Positions 10,851 through 24,300 of a stretch of DNA of 64,000 bases are shown here, piece by piece. The notes under the pieces are model-generated. The model made no database searches. It was given only the letters and a program-made list of their open reading frames with translations, and was not told where the DNA came from. A program made the translations under genes and the position numbers. The stretch's first letter is position 1; each line of letters opens with the position of its first letter. Origin of the DNA: Homarus americanus (lineage: Eukaryota > Arthropoda > Malacostraca > Decapoda > Nephropidae); the NCBI RefSeq assembly GCF_018991925.1, contig NW_024727888.1, forward strand, positions 131,001-195,000, in the 5' to 3' direction.

Positions 10851-12480
10851 AGGAAAGATAAGAGGAGGATAGACAAGTAAAAGATGAAAAGAACTGTACA
10901 AAATAAATGATGAAAGATAAAGAAACATAATAATTATCCTTCCCCATCGTAAAGACAAATAAAATAAACAAACAAACAAGTACATAACAAAATAACAAAT
11001 AAATAATAGAATCACAGACGTAAGAAAGATGAGAATAATCATAACCGGTAAAGAAAAAACAAGACTACAATAACAGGGTCACAGGGTACAGAAATATAAG
11101 ACCCTCCTCCTTACCTTCCCCACCTCAAAATAAGACCCTCACAAGTAAACAAGCAACAAACGCCACAATCCGCTAAAACAAATACCCACAAAAGCAATAA
11201 AAAAAGAAATAAATGGTTGGCAAAGGAATTCAATTGAAACGAAAACACACAAGAAATTTACAAAAGAATATTTATATAACTATTTTATTTCTCTTTACTT
11301 CAGCAAGACGAAGACAAGAGATGACAAAGGATGACCAGTCGCTTCATGGTGGCCATTTACCTGTCTAAATTCGCCCATTTATTATATATTAAATCAAGGT
11401 AAATCGGTGAAAAAATTTAAGTTGAATCGCTTACAGTTTGTTACTCGACTACATAAATGACTTCTGTAATTTCTGAGAAACAAGACTTTAATTTCGTCTT
11501 ATGATTTATATCGTCTGTTGTTAACGAATGATATTATTAATGTTGATTTTCTTTTAATTACAGGTGTGAGTTTATGTATTTAATTGAACTTCAGGTAAGG
11601 ATCGTTAGTAAGGTGTCTATTAAAACCTGTGTTATTCAGATAATGTAAAATAAATAGTTTCGTTTTAATAGAAATAGACAGAATATTTGCTAGTAAAATA
11701 ATTACTCTCTCGTTCTACTTAAATTAATAAGAAAAAAATTAGAACAAAATCCATCAAAATTATAAGTGTGATAAACATTTTGTTAACTCTACCTTTTTAA
11801 CTTGGTCATACATCTAAAGCCAACATCAACACGTCTCATATATTATCATCATGGTTGAAATATTAAAACAACATTATACTGAATACCATCTACTGAATGT
11901 TTTTACAACGTGATATATATATGACAGGAATTAAAAGAAAAAAATATGTACTGAATATTTACATAAACACTGTCATATTTACATTACAGTCAGCCTTTAT
12001 AATGTAATAACTTCAAGATAACTTATAGGTTAGGTTAGACACTGCAAAGCATGACCTTGATACTGGTAGGAACATGACCTTACGTTATGGTACGTGACCT
12101 GTATGTACCCAAGCATGAACCCAACGTAAATACACACACACAGCAACATGACCTTCTACTGTGCAACACGAACCGCTACTCGACGCTGCGGGGTAGGAGA
12201 CACCCACACCCACCCACACCCACACACACAAGAATATCGTACATCTACCTCGACTTCACACTTGGGGACAACCTCTCTTTGCAATCCTTCTAAAACGTGA
12301 TTAAGTTGAGTCACTGGTCACAGCAGGGCCCCGGCACAGGCGTTTGATACTACCGACCCATCAAAGGTTCAATTCAGACTCTCTTGGAAATTCAATTAAA
12401 CCTTTAATGATCCTCTCGCATGGATTCTTCATTTGTTTTCCCTTGCAGCTTATTGCCTTAGGACGATTTTACGGTTGATT
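10851..12480. other. AT-rich unique DNA, no gene seen
   Basis: About 1.6 kb of AT-rich sequence. A small TTAGGTTAG motif sits at ~12027-12038 and a CACCCACAC stretch at ~12200-12230. No exon, RNA or transposon signature was recognised. Confidence 0.5.
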
Positions 12481-12700
12481 ACTGGCTTTTGTTAACTCTG
12501 TCGAAGGGTTTTTGTTTATTCCGTGCAAAGGGCTCTTGTTTAATGTGTTAGGGCTTTTGTTTACGTATTGGACTTTTTTTAACGTGTATTGGGACTTTTG
12601 TTTAACAAGTTAAAAGGCATCAATTTAGTATGCTGAAGGATTTTGTTGAGTACACTGAAGGGTTTTTGTTTAATGCGTTTAAAGGATTTTTTTTGCATTG
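12481..12700. repeat. Decayed ~30-bp tandem repeat
   Basis: Seven or so imperfect units built around GGCTTTTGTTTAA and GGGTTTTTGTTTAAT, spaced about 25-33 bases apart. Divergence is high, so exact unit boundaries cannot be given. Confidence 0.55.
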
Positions 12701-12905
12701 AGAAATTTATGTACAAGTCCTATGAATGTTTAAAGCTATGTTTATGTATTTTTTGGCATTAAGCTGAATTAATTAAAGCTTTGAGAGTTGTTTTAGAAGT
12801 CATGGAGTACAAGCTTAAAGACTTTAGTTGTAGAGGGACAGACATACAACTAAGAGCACATCAATGGGATTATATGGTCAGGTTATTCTCTGTGTAAACA
12901 TAGCA
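12701..12905. other. Unique AT-rich DNA
   Basis: Nothing recognisable beyond AT-rich single-copy-looking sequence. Confidence 0.45.
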
Positions 12906-13135
12906 GTGAGTGGAGAACTTGTGGGTAGTTGTGAGCAGTTGTGGGAGTTTGTGGGTGGTTGTGGGTAGTTTTGAGTAGTAGTTGGTGGTTGTGGGTAGTT
13001 GTGGGTGGCTGTGATTAATTGTGGGTAGTTGTGGGCAGTTGTAGATTGTTGTTGTAGTTAGATGTGGGTAGTTGTGATCAGTTGTGAGAAGTAAGTAATT
13101 GAGGATAATTGTGGGTAGTTGTAGGTGGTTGTACA
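12906..13135. repeat. GTTGTGGGTAGTT degenerate minisatellite
   Basis: Repeated TTGTGGGTAGTTGTGGG motifs with 10- to 15-base spacing and many point changes. The minus-strand frame (LPTTTHN-like) is a by-product. Confidence 0.75.
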
Positions 13136-14454
13136 CGGTTATAACACTGTATACTTATATCTATAATTTGGTTCACGTATGGAAGAGACTTGGAATAAAC
13201 TGCGTGCGTATGTGTGTGGTCGTGTGTACGTCTTGCATTACTGCGACGTACATGTGTGAATATTTAAACCATCTCCTTCATGACAGTACCACAACTCTAC
13301 TCCTTATTTTTCATTTCCAAATTAACAGGAAAATTCTAAACACATTTTTAAACTTCCCAAAGAGACAAAAAAAAACTGCACTCCATAAATAACTTGGCCT
13401 ACTTGTGAAGAAGGAGGCGAGGATACAAATATTGATAAAACGAGGAGGAGGAGGAGGAGAAGAAGAAAAAACAGCCTCGCAGAAACCGGTTAAAACACCT
13501 CACTAGTTTTTTTTTTCTCACGTTTTTTTTGTTTGGAAAGAGGCTTAAAAAAACACTGCTCTCTGAACGCTCGTAAAAGTATTAATATTCATGAAATCTC
13601 ACTAAATCACAGTTCCTAAAGTCCAGGGAAGAGTATTATATGGTCCGGGTTTCTTAAAGTAAATTCACAATGGACGTCACAGCTCTTCACCATATCTCTC
13701 TCCCTCACCACTATCACCCCCTTCACTTATCTTCTCACCATAACAACTTACCCATCTCCACTCACTCCTCTCCCTCCTTCCCTCACAACTCTCCCAGGTC
13801 CCTCCCTTACCCCCACCCCCATCCTCTCAGGTGTTGCACAGCGATATTTTGGCACGAAAATTCCACTCGGTATTTTAATAATTATTTTTGGGTGGTATTT
13901 TTTTCCCCCATTTGTGAGGGACATTACTGTTATTATTAGCTGTCTTCTCCTTCAATGTGTTTCTGTATCTACATCGCCTCCTCTTCCTGTTCCTCCTCCT
14001 TCACCCTCTCTTCTCCTCCCTCAATATCTCCTCTTTCTACCAACCCCCTTCCTTCATCGACCCATTTCCTCTTCCGTTTGCTCCTCCTCTTCCGTTTGCT
14101 CCTCCTCCTCCTCGTCGTCACCGCTCTATCCCAACATCTCTTCCCCTCTCATCTCACCCCCTCCCACTTTTCGTCACTCCCCCCTCCCCCCTCTTCGTAG
14201 CCGGGTGTCAGGTTCTAGCCAAAAATATCCCTGCTGGAGAAGTTTGGTCTCCCTCCCTCCCTCCCTCGATGACGTACAGTGCCATTATAGAAGCTGGATT
14301 ATCTCGTAAGGCGGGTTTAATGGCTATATTTAAACTGGCTTTTCGACCTCTTGAAAGTATCAGACCGACGGAACGTAGATAAGTCGAAATGGGTAATGTG
14401 GTATAACACTTTCTTGGCTAAATTCATGTGATTTTATTTCTATTATGATTGTTG

Positions 14455-14457
<3 letters not shown>
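13136..14457. other. Non-genic: unique DNA, pyrimidine-rich stretches
   Basis: Contains an AGG/AAG run (13443-13470), CT/CCTC-rich stretches (13680-13830 and 13975-14200) and AT-rich DNA. The Ser/Pro/Leu frames between 13914 and 14382 follow the pyrimidine bias and contain no recognisable domain. Confidence 0.5.

Positions 14458-14506
<49 letters not shown>
14458..14506. repeat. (TTA)n microsatellite
   Basis: About 16 uninterrupted TTA trinucleotides. Confidence 0.95.
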
Positions 14507-14604
14507 GAGTTGTAGTAGTAGTATTTGTCTTCCAATTATTTTTTTAATGCTCTTGATACCGAATAGAATAACAAAAAATATTAGACAAATCAATGCTGAC
14601 ATGC

Positions 14605-14800
14605 TCCACTCCTCTCATTTATGCTCCACAACCTTCGTTAACGCTATAAGCTCTCATTCATGCTCCACAACACTAAGTCACTCTCCACAACTCATGCTCC
14701 ACAACACCAAGTCACGCTCCACAACTCATGCTCCACAACCTTCATTCACGCTCTATAACTCTCACTTATGCTCCACAACATACTGCCATGTCCTGATATG
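14605..14800. repeat. ATGCTCCACAAC degenerate repeat
   Basis: Around ten copies of CTCATGCTCCACAAC-like units spaced about 15-30 bases apart, with CACGCTCCACAAC and CTTATGCTCCACAAC variants. Confidence 0.75.
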
Positions 14801-14906
14801 CTCCAGATAACTTATTCAACAGAGCAACATGGAAACTTTACAGGTATTGAAACATCCTCTGACCACCTCTCCGTCTTTGGTTTAGTCCGAGGTTCCCAAG
14901 ACAGTA

Positions 14907-14957
14907 TTGAGACAGACAGACAGACAGACAGACAGATAGACAGACAGACAGACAGAC
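14907..14957. repeat. (GACA)n microsatellite
   Basis: About 12 GACA tetranucleotides with one GATA interruption. Confidence 0.93.
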
Positions 14958-16507
<1,550 letters not shown>

Positions 16508-18672
16508 TCTGGCTTAAGGGGAGATATTACCTGCTGCTGTGGTCTGGGGGAGGGATATTACCTGCTGCTGTGGTCTTGGGGAGGGATATTACCTGCTGCT
16601 GTGGTCTGGGGGAGGGATATTACCTGCTGCTGTGGTCTGGGGGAGGGATATTACCTGCTGCTGTGGTCTGGGGAGGATACCTGCTGCTATGGTCTGCCTG
16701 CTGCTGTGGTCTGAGGGAGGGATATTACCTGCTGCTGTGGTCTGGGGGAGGGATATTACCTGCTGCTGTGGTCTGAGGAGAATATTACCTGCTGCTTTGG
16801 TCTGAGGGAGATATATTACCTGCTACTGTGGTCTGGGGAGGGATATTATCTGCTGCTGTGGTCTGGGGAGGATATTACCTGCTGCTGTGGTCTGGGGGGG
16901 ATATTACCTGCTGCTGTGGTCTGGGGAGATATTACCTGCTGCTGTGGTCTGGGGAGGGATATTACCTGCTGCTGCTGGTCTGGGGAGGGATATTACCTGC
17001 TGCTGTGGTCTGGGGAGGGATATTACCTGCTGCTGTGGTCTGGGGAGGATGGGACCTGCTGCTGTGGTCTGGGGAGGGATATTACCTGCTGCTGTGGTCT
17101 GAGGAGGATATTACCTGCTGTTTTGGTCTGAGGGAAGAATATTACCTGCTGCTGTGGTCTGAAGGAGATATTACCTGCTACTGTGGTCTGGGGAGGGATA
17201 TTATCTGCTGCTGTGGTCTGGGGAGGGATATTACCTGCTTCTGTGGTCTGAGGGATATTACCTGCTGCTGTGTGGTCTGGGGGAGGGATATTACCTGCTG
17301 CTGTGGTCTGGGGGAGGGATATTACCTGCTGCTGTGGTCTGAGGGAGGGATATTACCAGCTGCTGTGGTCTGGGGGGGATATTACCTACTGCTGTGGTCT
17401 GAGGGAGGATATTACCTGCTGCTGTGGTCTGAAAGGAGATGTTACCTGCTACTGTGGTCTGGGGAGGGATATTATCTGCTGCTGTGGTCTGGGGAGGATA
17501 TTACCTGCTTCTGTGGTCTGAGGGAGATATTACCTGCTGCTGTGGTCTGGGGGAGGGATATTACCTGCTGCTGTGGTCTGGGGAGATGTCTGGTCTGCTG
17601 CTGTGGTCTGAGGAGGGATATTACCTGCTGCTGTGGTCTGGGGAAGGGATATTACCTGCTGCTGTGGTCTGAGGGGGGGATATTACCTGCTGCTGTGTCT
17701 GGAGGAGGATATTACCTGCTGCTGTGGTCTGAGGGTGATATTACCTGCTACTGTGGTCTGGGGAGGGACATACCTGCTGCTGTGGTCTGAGGGAGGGATA
17801 TTACCTGCTGCTGTGGTCTGGGGAGGGATATTACCTGCTGCTGTGGTCTGGGGAGGATATTACCTGCTGCTGTGGTCTGGAGGAGGGATATTACCTGCTG
17901 CTGTGTCTGGGGAGAGATATTACCTGCTGCTGTGGTCTGGGGAGGGATATTACCTGTTGCTGTGGTCTGGGAAAGAATATTACCTGCTGCTGTGGTCTGA
18001 GGGGAGATTACCTGCTGCTGTGGTCTGGGAGAGGGATATTACTGCTACTGTGATCTGGGGGATATTACCTGTTTCTGTGGTCTGGGAGATGGATATTGCC
18101 TGCTGCTGTGGTCTGGGGGAGGGATATTACCTGCTGCTGTGGTCTGAGGAGGATGTTACCTGCTGCTGTGGTCTGAGGGAGGGATATTACCTGCTACTGT
18201 GGTCTTGGGAGGGATATTACCTGCTGCTGTGGCCTGGAGGAGGGATATTACCTGCTGCTGTGCCTGGGGAGGGATATTACCTGCTGCTGTGGTCTGGGGA
18301 GGGATATACCTGCTGCTGTGGTCTGGGGAGAGATATTACCTGCTGCTGTGGTCTGGGGAGAGATATTACTGCTCCTGTGGTCTGGGAGATGGATGTACCT
18401 ACTGCTGTGGTCTGGAGGAGGATATAACCTGCTGCTGCTGTGGTCTGGGGAGGGATATTACCTGCTGCTGTGGTCTGGAGGAGGGATATTACCTGCTACT
18501 GTGGTCTGGGGAGGGATATTACCTACCTGCTGTGGTCTGGGGGAGAGATATTACCTGCTGCTGTGGTCTGGGGGAGGGATATTACCTGCTGCTGTGGTCT
18601 GGGAGATGGATATTACCTACTGCTGTGGTCTGGAGGAGGGATATTACCTGCTGCTGTGGCCTCGGGGAGCAA
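16508..18672. repeat. ~30-bp tandem array, about 70 units, 2.2 kb
   Basis: Units read GATATTACCTGCTGCTGTGG then TCTGGGGGAGG, with lengths of about 26-31 because of single-base changes in the G run. Point variants include CTACTG, CTTCTG and GTCTGAGG. The first and last units grade into unique sequence. Open frames of up to 320 codons (YYLLLWSG-type) arise from the repeat; frame changes between units argue against coding. Confidence 0.95.
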
Positions 18673-18894
18673 TATTACCTTCATTACGTCTTGTGTTATG
18701 ACTATCGGGTATTTACTTACTGTATTGTCAGGTGTGTTCGTCAGGTGGGCAGTTACCTAGAGCTTGATAATGAGTCGATAATATTCACCTGTTGAGAAGA
18801 GTATTAATGTGATGTAACGTCTTTAATTAACCTCAGTGTGTTTTATTTGGGGATATGTTATGTGTATTTATTTATTTTAAATGTTTGTGTTGAA

Positions 18895-18953
<59 letters not shown>

Positions 18954-19357
18954 ACTTGGGAGTATTTCTGTTATTTACTCCGAATCATCAACAGACTTAA
19001 CGTGTTAATATGTTTCTTAGGGTCGATTTAAGGTTCATTTGTGTTTATTTTTCATATTTTATGTTAACGGTGTTTATTTCTTGTGTTTATCATTATTTTT
19101 CATTATTTTTAGGTTAATTTATTAATGTTTTTTTGGGTAATATCCAGGAAATTAACTTATGGTGACCTGTGAGAAAATAATAGGAATAAACTGAATAATT
19201 CCCGATTATCACTATACCTTTGAGGGAGTAACATCTTGTGACGTCATCATTCCCAATTCCAAGGAAGTAGGAATGAAGATTAGCCTCCTCGTGACTGGCA
19301 ATCCGGAATAAGAGAAGAAAAGTTCGACGTTTATCCAATTTATCTGAGATTCACTGA
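18673..19357. other. Unique AT-rich DNA with (TC)n
   Basis: A TC microsatellite of about 26 units lies at 18899-18950. The remainder is AT-rich with no gene recognised. Confidence 0.5.
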
Positions 19358-19449
19358 GGGTAGGGTAGGGTAGGGTAGAGTAGGTTAGGTTAGGTTAGGT
19401 TAGGTTAGGTTAGGTTAGGTTAGGTTAGGTTAGGCTAGGTTAGGTTAGT
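19358..19449 (+). repeat. (GGTTA)n interstitial telomere-like repeat
   Basis: Four GGGTA units are followed by about 13 nearly perfect AGGTT (TTAGG) units with one GGCTA change. This is the longest and cleanest copy of the arthropod telomere unit in the window and is internal. Confidence 0.9.
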
Positions 19450-19733
19450 CTAAATCACAACCTTAATAATATTCCATAAAGTTAATCCTAATAAGACGAC
19501 GAAGACGTATTTATTTAACATTAACGAGAGAGAGGGGAAGAATTATCACCAAGTGGTAAGGTTAATCCGTCCCTCGTGTTTGTAGAGTCTTTCAGGCGGA
19601 CAAATTATATTTACACAACCTCGACACAAAATTCCTGTAATCAAGCCGGAAATAACATACTAACCAAGAATAACATCATTAAGAAGGATGGTAGGGACTC
19701 TGAAGGTCATTTCACTGCCTTGTAACTCGTTGA
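19450..19733. other. Unique DNA, no gene seen
   Basis: Mixed sequence without recognised features. Confidence 0.4.
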
Positions 19734-20105
19734 GGGGTGAGGGGGGTGGGGAGGGGTGGGGAGGGTGAGGGTGGGGGGATGTGGGTGTAGTGGGGGAGTA
19801 GTTCTGGGTGTGGTAGGGGTGTGGTAGTGGGAAGATGGGGGTGGGATATGGTGGGGTGGGGTGTGGTGGTGGGGGTGGGATTTGGTGCTGGGATTGGGAT
19901 GTGGTGCTGGGATTGGGATGTGGTGCTGGGGGTGGGATGTGGTGCTGGTGTGGTTGGGCGGAGTTAGTTGAACCAGGGAGGGGTGGGTGCTGTGGGGTGA
20001 GATGTGAGGGAAGGGATGAGGCAAGGATTGGTAAGCAGGGTGAGGTGAGGCAAGGGAGGTGAGGTGAGGCAGGGAGGTGAGGTGAGGCAGGGAGGGAAGG
20101 GGATC
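19734..20105. repeat. G-rich minisatellite cluster
   Basis: GGGGTGGGGAGGG sequence, then about four GGGATGTGGTGCTGGGATT-type units (19877-19950), then GAGGTGAGGCAGGGAG units (20040-20100). G runs are dense on the plus strand. Confidence 0.75.
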
Positions 20106-20137
20106 AGGCAGTCGTAAGAGATTGTAGCTCACTATCC

Positions 20138-20475
<338 letters not shown>

Positions 20476-20873
20476 TGTCAGCTGTTTGTGATGTCAGCTG
20501 AGAGACTTATGGTGTAAACAACATCACCTATAAGAGAGTTTGTGATGTCAGCTGTTTGTGATGTCAGCTGAGAGACTTATGGTGTAAACAACATCACCTA
20601 TAAGAGAGTTTGTGATGTCAGCTGTTTGTGATGTCATCTGAGAGACTTATGGTGTAAACAACATCACCTATAAGAGTGTTTGTGATGTCAGCTGAGAGAC
20701 TTATGGTGTAAACAACATCACCTATAAGAGAGTTTGTGATGTCAGCTGTTTGTGATGTCATCTGAGAGACTTATGGTGTAAACAACATCACCTATAAGAG
20801 TGTTTGTGATGTCAGCTGAGAGACTTATGGTGTAAACAACATCACCTATAAGAGTGTTTGTGATGTCAGCTAA
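20476..20873. repeat. 70/54-bp tandem array with TGATGTCA motifs
   Basis: Long units (about 70 bases) contain two copies of TTTGTGATGTCAGCTG followed by AGAGACTTATGGTGTAAACA and ACATCACCTATAAGAG; short units (about 54 bases) have one copy of the 16-base motif. The order is long, long, long, short, long, short, partial. Later long units carry CATCTG in the second motif and are followed by a short unit, giving a long-short pair of about 124 bases. Confidence 0.92.
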
Positions 20874-21058
20874 GCGTCTAGGAAACAACATCAACTTCCT
20901 GTAATGGTGTGAGGTTACAACACAAGACACTACAGTATGTTGTGACTTTAGGAACACAACATATAGCTTCAGTGCTTTAAGTTCAGGACACAAGGGAACG
21001 CTAAAACACCTTAAATTTACACCCCCAAAAAATGAAACGCAATAATGCTTTCGGCTCA

Positions 21059-21136
<78 letters not shown>

Positions 21137-21355
21137 AAAGTCTATGATAACAAATCTCTTCACTTTTAAACTTTCGATTAGTTTTTCAAAGCGTCTCCCA
21201 ACACTAAGGACAATAAATTCAGTAGTGACTTTACGAGGATGCGACAGTGGACACCTCCCACCTTAAATTGTTCTACACGTGTCACACAAACTCCTACATT
21301 TCCACTCAACTTTGGTTTATCGTTTTTGGGGCAGTTTTCCTAAATTCTTGTATTC
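20874..21355. other. Unique DNA with (CA)n
   Basis: CA microsatellite with CATACATA interruption at 21060-21135. The remaining sequence has no recognised gene. Confidence 0.5.
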
Positions 21356-24300
21356 CTGTGTGTGTGTTGGGGGGTGTGTGTTGGGAGTGTGTGTGTGGGA
21401 AGGGTGTGTGTTGGGGTGTGTGTTGGGGGTGTGTGTGTTGGGGGTGTGTGTGTTGGGGTGTGTGTGTTTGGGGTGTGTGTGTTCGGGTGTGTGTTAGGGT
21501 GTGTGTGTTAGGGGTGTGTGTGTTCAGGGTGTGTGTTGGTGTGTGTGTGTTGGGGTGTGTGTGTTGGGGGTGTGTGTTGGGGGTGTGTTGGGGGTGTGGG
21601 GCGTGTGTTCGGGGTGTGTGTTGGGGGTGTGTGTGTGTGTTGGGGGTGTGTGTTGGGGTGTGTGTGTGTTGGGGGTGTGTGTGTGTTGGGGGTGTGTGTG
21701 TTGGGGGTGTGTGTTGGGGGTGTGTGTGTTCGGGGTGTGTGTGTGTGTGTTGGGGGTGTGTTCGGGGGTGTGTGTGTTCGGGGGTGTGTGGTGATTTTGG
21801 GGGTGTGTGTGTTGGGGGTGTGTGTTGGGGGTGTGTGTTGGGGGTGTGTTGGGGGTGTGTGTGTTGGGGGTGTGTGTGTTGGGGTGTGTTTGGGGGTGTG
21901 TGTGTTGGGGGTGTGTGTGTGGGGTGGGTGTGTGGGGGTGTGTGTTGGGGGTGTGTGTGTGTGTGTTGGGGTGTGTGTTGGGGTAATGTGTGTGGGGTGT
22001 GTGTGTTGGGGTGTGTGTGTGTTGGTGTGTGTGTTGGGGTGTGTGTGTGTTGGGGGTGTGTGTGTTGGGGTGTGTGTGTGTTGGGGGTGTGTGTGTTGGG
22101 GTGTGTGTGTTGGGGGGTGTGTGTTGGGGGTGTGTGTGTTGGGGAGGTGTGTGTGTTGGGGTGTGTGTGTGTGTTGGGGGTGTGTGTGTTGGGGGTGTGT
22201 GTGTTGGGGTGTGTGTGTTGGGGTGTGTGTGGGGTGTGTGTGTTGGGGGTGTGTGTTGGGGGTGTGTGTGGGGGTGTGTGTTTGGGGGTGTGTGTTGGGG
22301 AGGTGTGTGTTTGGGGGTGTGTGTTTGGGGGTGTGTGTTTGGGGGTGTGTGTTTGGTGGGTGTGTGTTGGGGTGTGTGTTGGGGTGTGTGTGTTTGGGGT
22401 GTGTGTGTTGGGGGTGTGTGTGTTTGGGGTGTGTGTTTGGTGGGTGTGTGTTGGGGGTGTGTGTGTTGGGGGTGTGTGTTGGGGGTGTGTGTTGGGGGTG
22501 TGTGTGTTGGGGGTGTGTGTTGGGGGTGTGTGTTGGGGGTGTGTGTTGGGGTGTGTGTTTGGGGGTGTGTGTTGGGGTGTGTGTTGGGGTGTGTGTGTTG
22601 AGGGTGTGTGTTTGGGGTGTGTGTTGGGGGTGTGTGTGTTGGGGGTGTGTGTGTTTGGGGGTGTGTGTTGGGGGTGTGTGTGTTGGGGGTGTGTGTGTTT
22701 GGGGGTGTGTGTTGGGGGGTGTGTTTGGGGTGTGTGTTGGGGGGTGTGTGTTGGGGTGTGTGTTGGGGGTGTGTGTTTGGGGGTGTGTGTTTGGGGAGTG
22801 TGTGTGTTGGGGGTGTGTGGGGTGTGTGTGTTGGGGGTGTGTTGGGGGTGTGTGTGTTTGGGGTGTGTTGGGGTGTGTTCAGGTGTGTGTTTGGGGGTGT
22901 GTGTTGGGGGGTGTGTGTGTTGGGGGTGTGTGTGTTGGGGTGTGTGTTGGGGGGTGTGTGTGTGTTGGGGGGTGTGTGTTTGGGGGTGTGTGTTGGGGGT
23001 GTGTGTGTTTGGGGTGTGTGTTGGGGGTGTGTGTTGGGGGTTGTGTTTGGGGTGTGTGTTGGGGGGTGTGTGTGTTGGGGGTGTGTGTGTTGGGGTGTGT
23101 GTGTGTTGGGGGTGTGTATGGGGGTGTGTGTTGGGGGTGTGTGTTGGGGTGTGTGTTGGGGGTGTGTGTTGGGGGTGTGTGTTTGGGGGTGTGTGTGTGT
23201 GTTGGGGGTGTTATTGGGGGGTGTGTGTGTTGGGGGGTGTGTGTGTGTTGGAGTGTGTGTTGGGGGTGTGTGTTGGGGGGTGTGTGTTTGGGGGGTGTGT
23301 TTGGGGTGTGTGTTGGGGGTGTGTTGGGGTGTGTGTGTGTTGGGGGGTGTGTGTGTTGGGGGTGTGTGTTGGGGTGTGTGTTGGGGGTGTGTGTGTTTGG
23401 GGGTGTGTGTGTTGGGGGTGTGTGTGTTGGGGGTGTGTGTTGGGGGTGTGTGTGTTGGGGGTGTGTGTGTTGGGGGTGTGTGTTGGGGGTGTGTGGGGTG
23501 TGTTGGGAGTGTGTTGGGGTGTGTTGGGGGTGTGTGGTGTGTTGGGGGTGGTGTTGGGGGGTGGTGTTGGGGGTGTGTTGGGGGTGTGTGTTGGGGGGTG
23601 TGTGTTGGGGTGTGTGTGGGGTGTGTGTTGGGGGTGTGTGTTGGGGGTGTGTGTTGGGGGTGTGTGTTGGGGGTGTGTGTTGGGGGTGTGTGTTGGGGTG
23701 TGTGTTGGGGTGTGTGTTGGGGGTGTGTGTGGGGTGTGTGTTGGGGGTGTGTGTTGGGGTGTGTGTTGGGGGTGTGTTGGGGGTGTGTGTTGGGGGGTGT
23801 GTGTTGGGGTGTGTTGGGGGTGTGTGTGTTGGGGGTGTGTGTTGGGGGTGTGTGTTGGGGGTGTGTGTTGGGGGTGTGTGTTGGGGGTGTGTTTGGGGTG
23901 TGTGTTTGGGTGTGTGTTGGGGGTGTGTGTTGGGGGGTGTGTGTTGGGGTGTGTGTTGGGGTGTGTGTTGGGGTGTGTGTTGGGGTGTGTGTGTGTTGGG
24001 GTGTGTGTGTGTGTTGGGGTGTGTGTGTGTTGGGGTGTGTGTGTGTGTGTTGGGGTGTGTGTGTGTGTGTTGGGGGTGTGTGTGTGTGTGTGTTGGGGTG
24101 TGTTGGTGTGTTGGGTGTGTGTTGGGGGTGTGTTGGGGGTGTGTGTGTGTGTGTTGGGGGGTGTGTGTTGGGGTGTGTGTTTGGGGTGTGGGTGTGTGTG
24201 TTGGGGGGTGTGTGTTGGGGGTGTGTGTTGGGGGGTGTGTGTTGGGGGTGTGTGTTGGGGGTGTGTGTGTTGGGGGTGTGTGTGTTGGGGGTGTGTGTGT

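Noticed and set aside
12330..12400. Possible tRNA or tRNA-derived SINE (GGTTCAATTC resembles a B box)
   Set aside because: I could not fold an acceptor stem or find a matching A box at the right distance.
16828..17790. 320-codon YYLLLWSG-type frame
   Set aside because: It is a minisatellite translation. Unit length changes switch the frame repeatedly and adjacent frames are open too.
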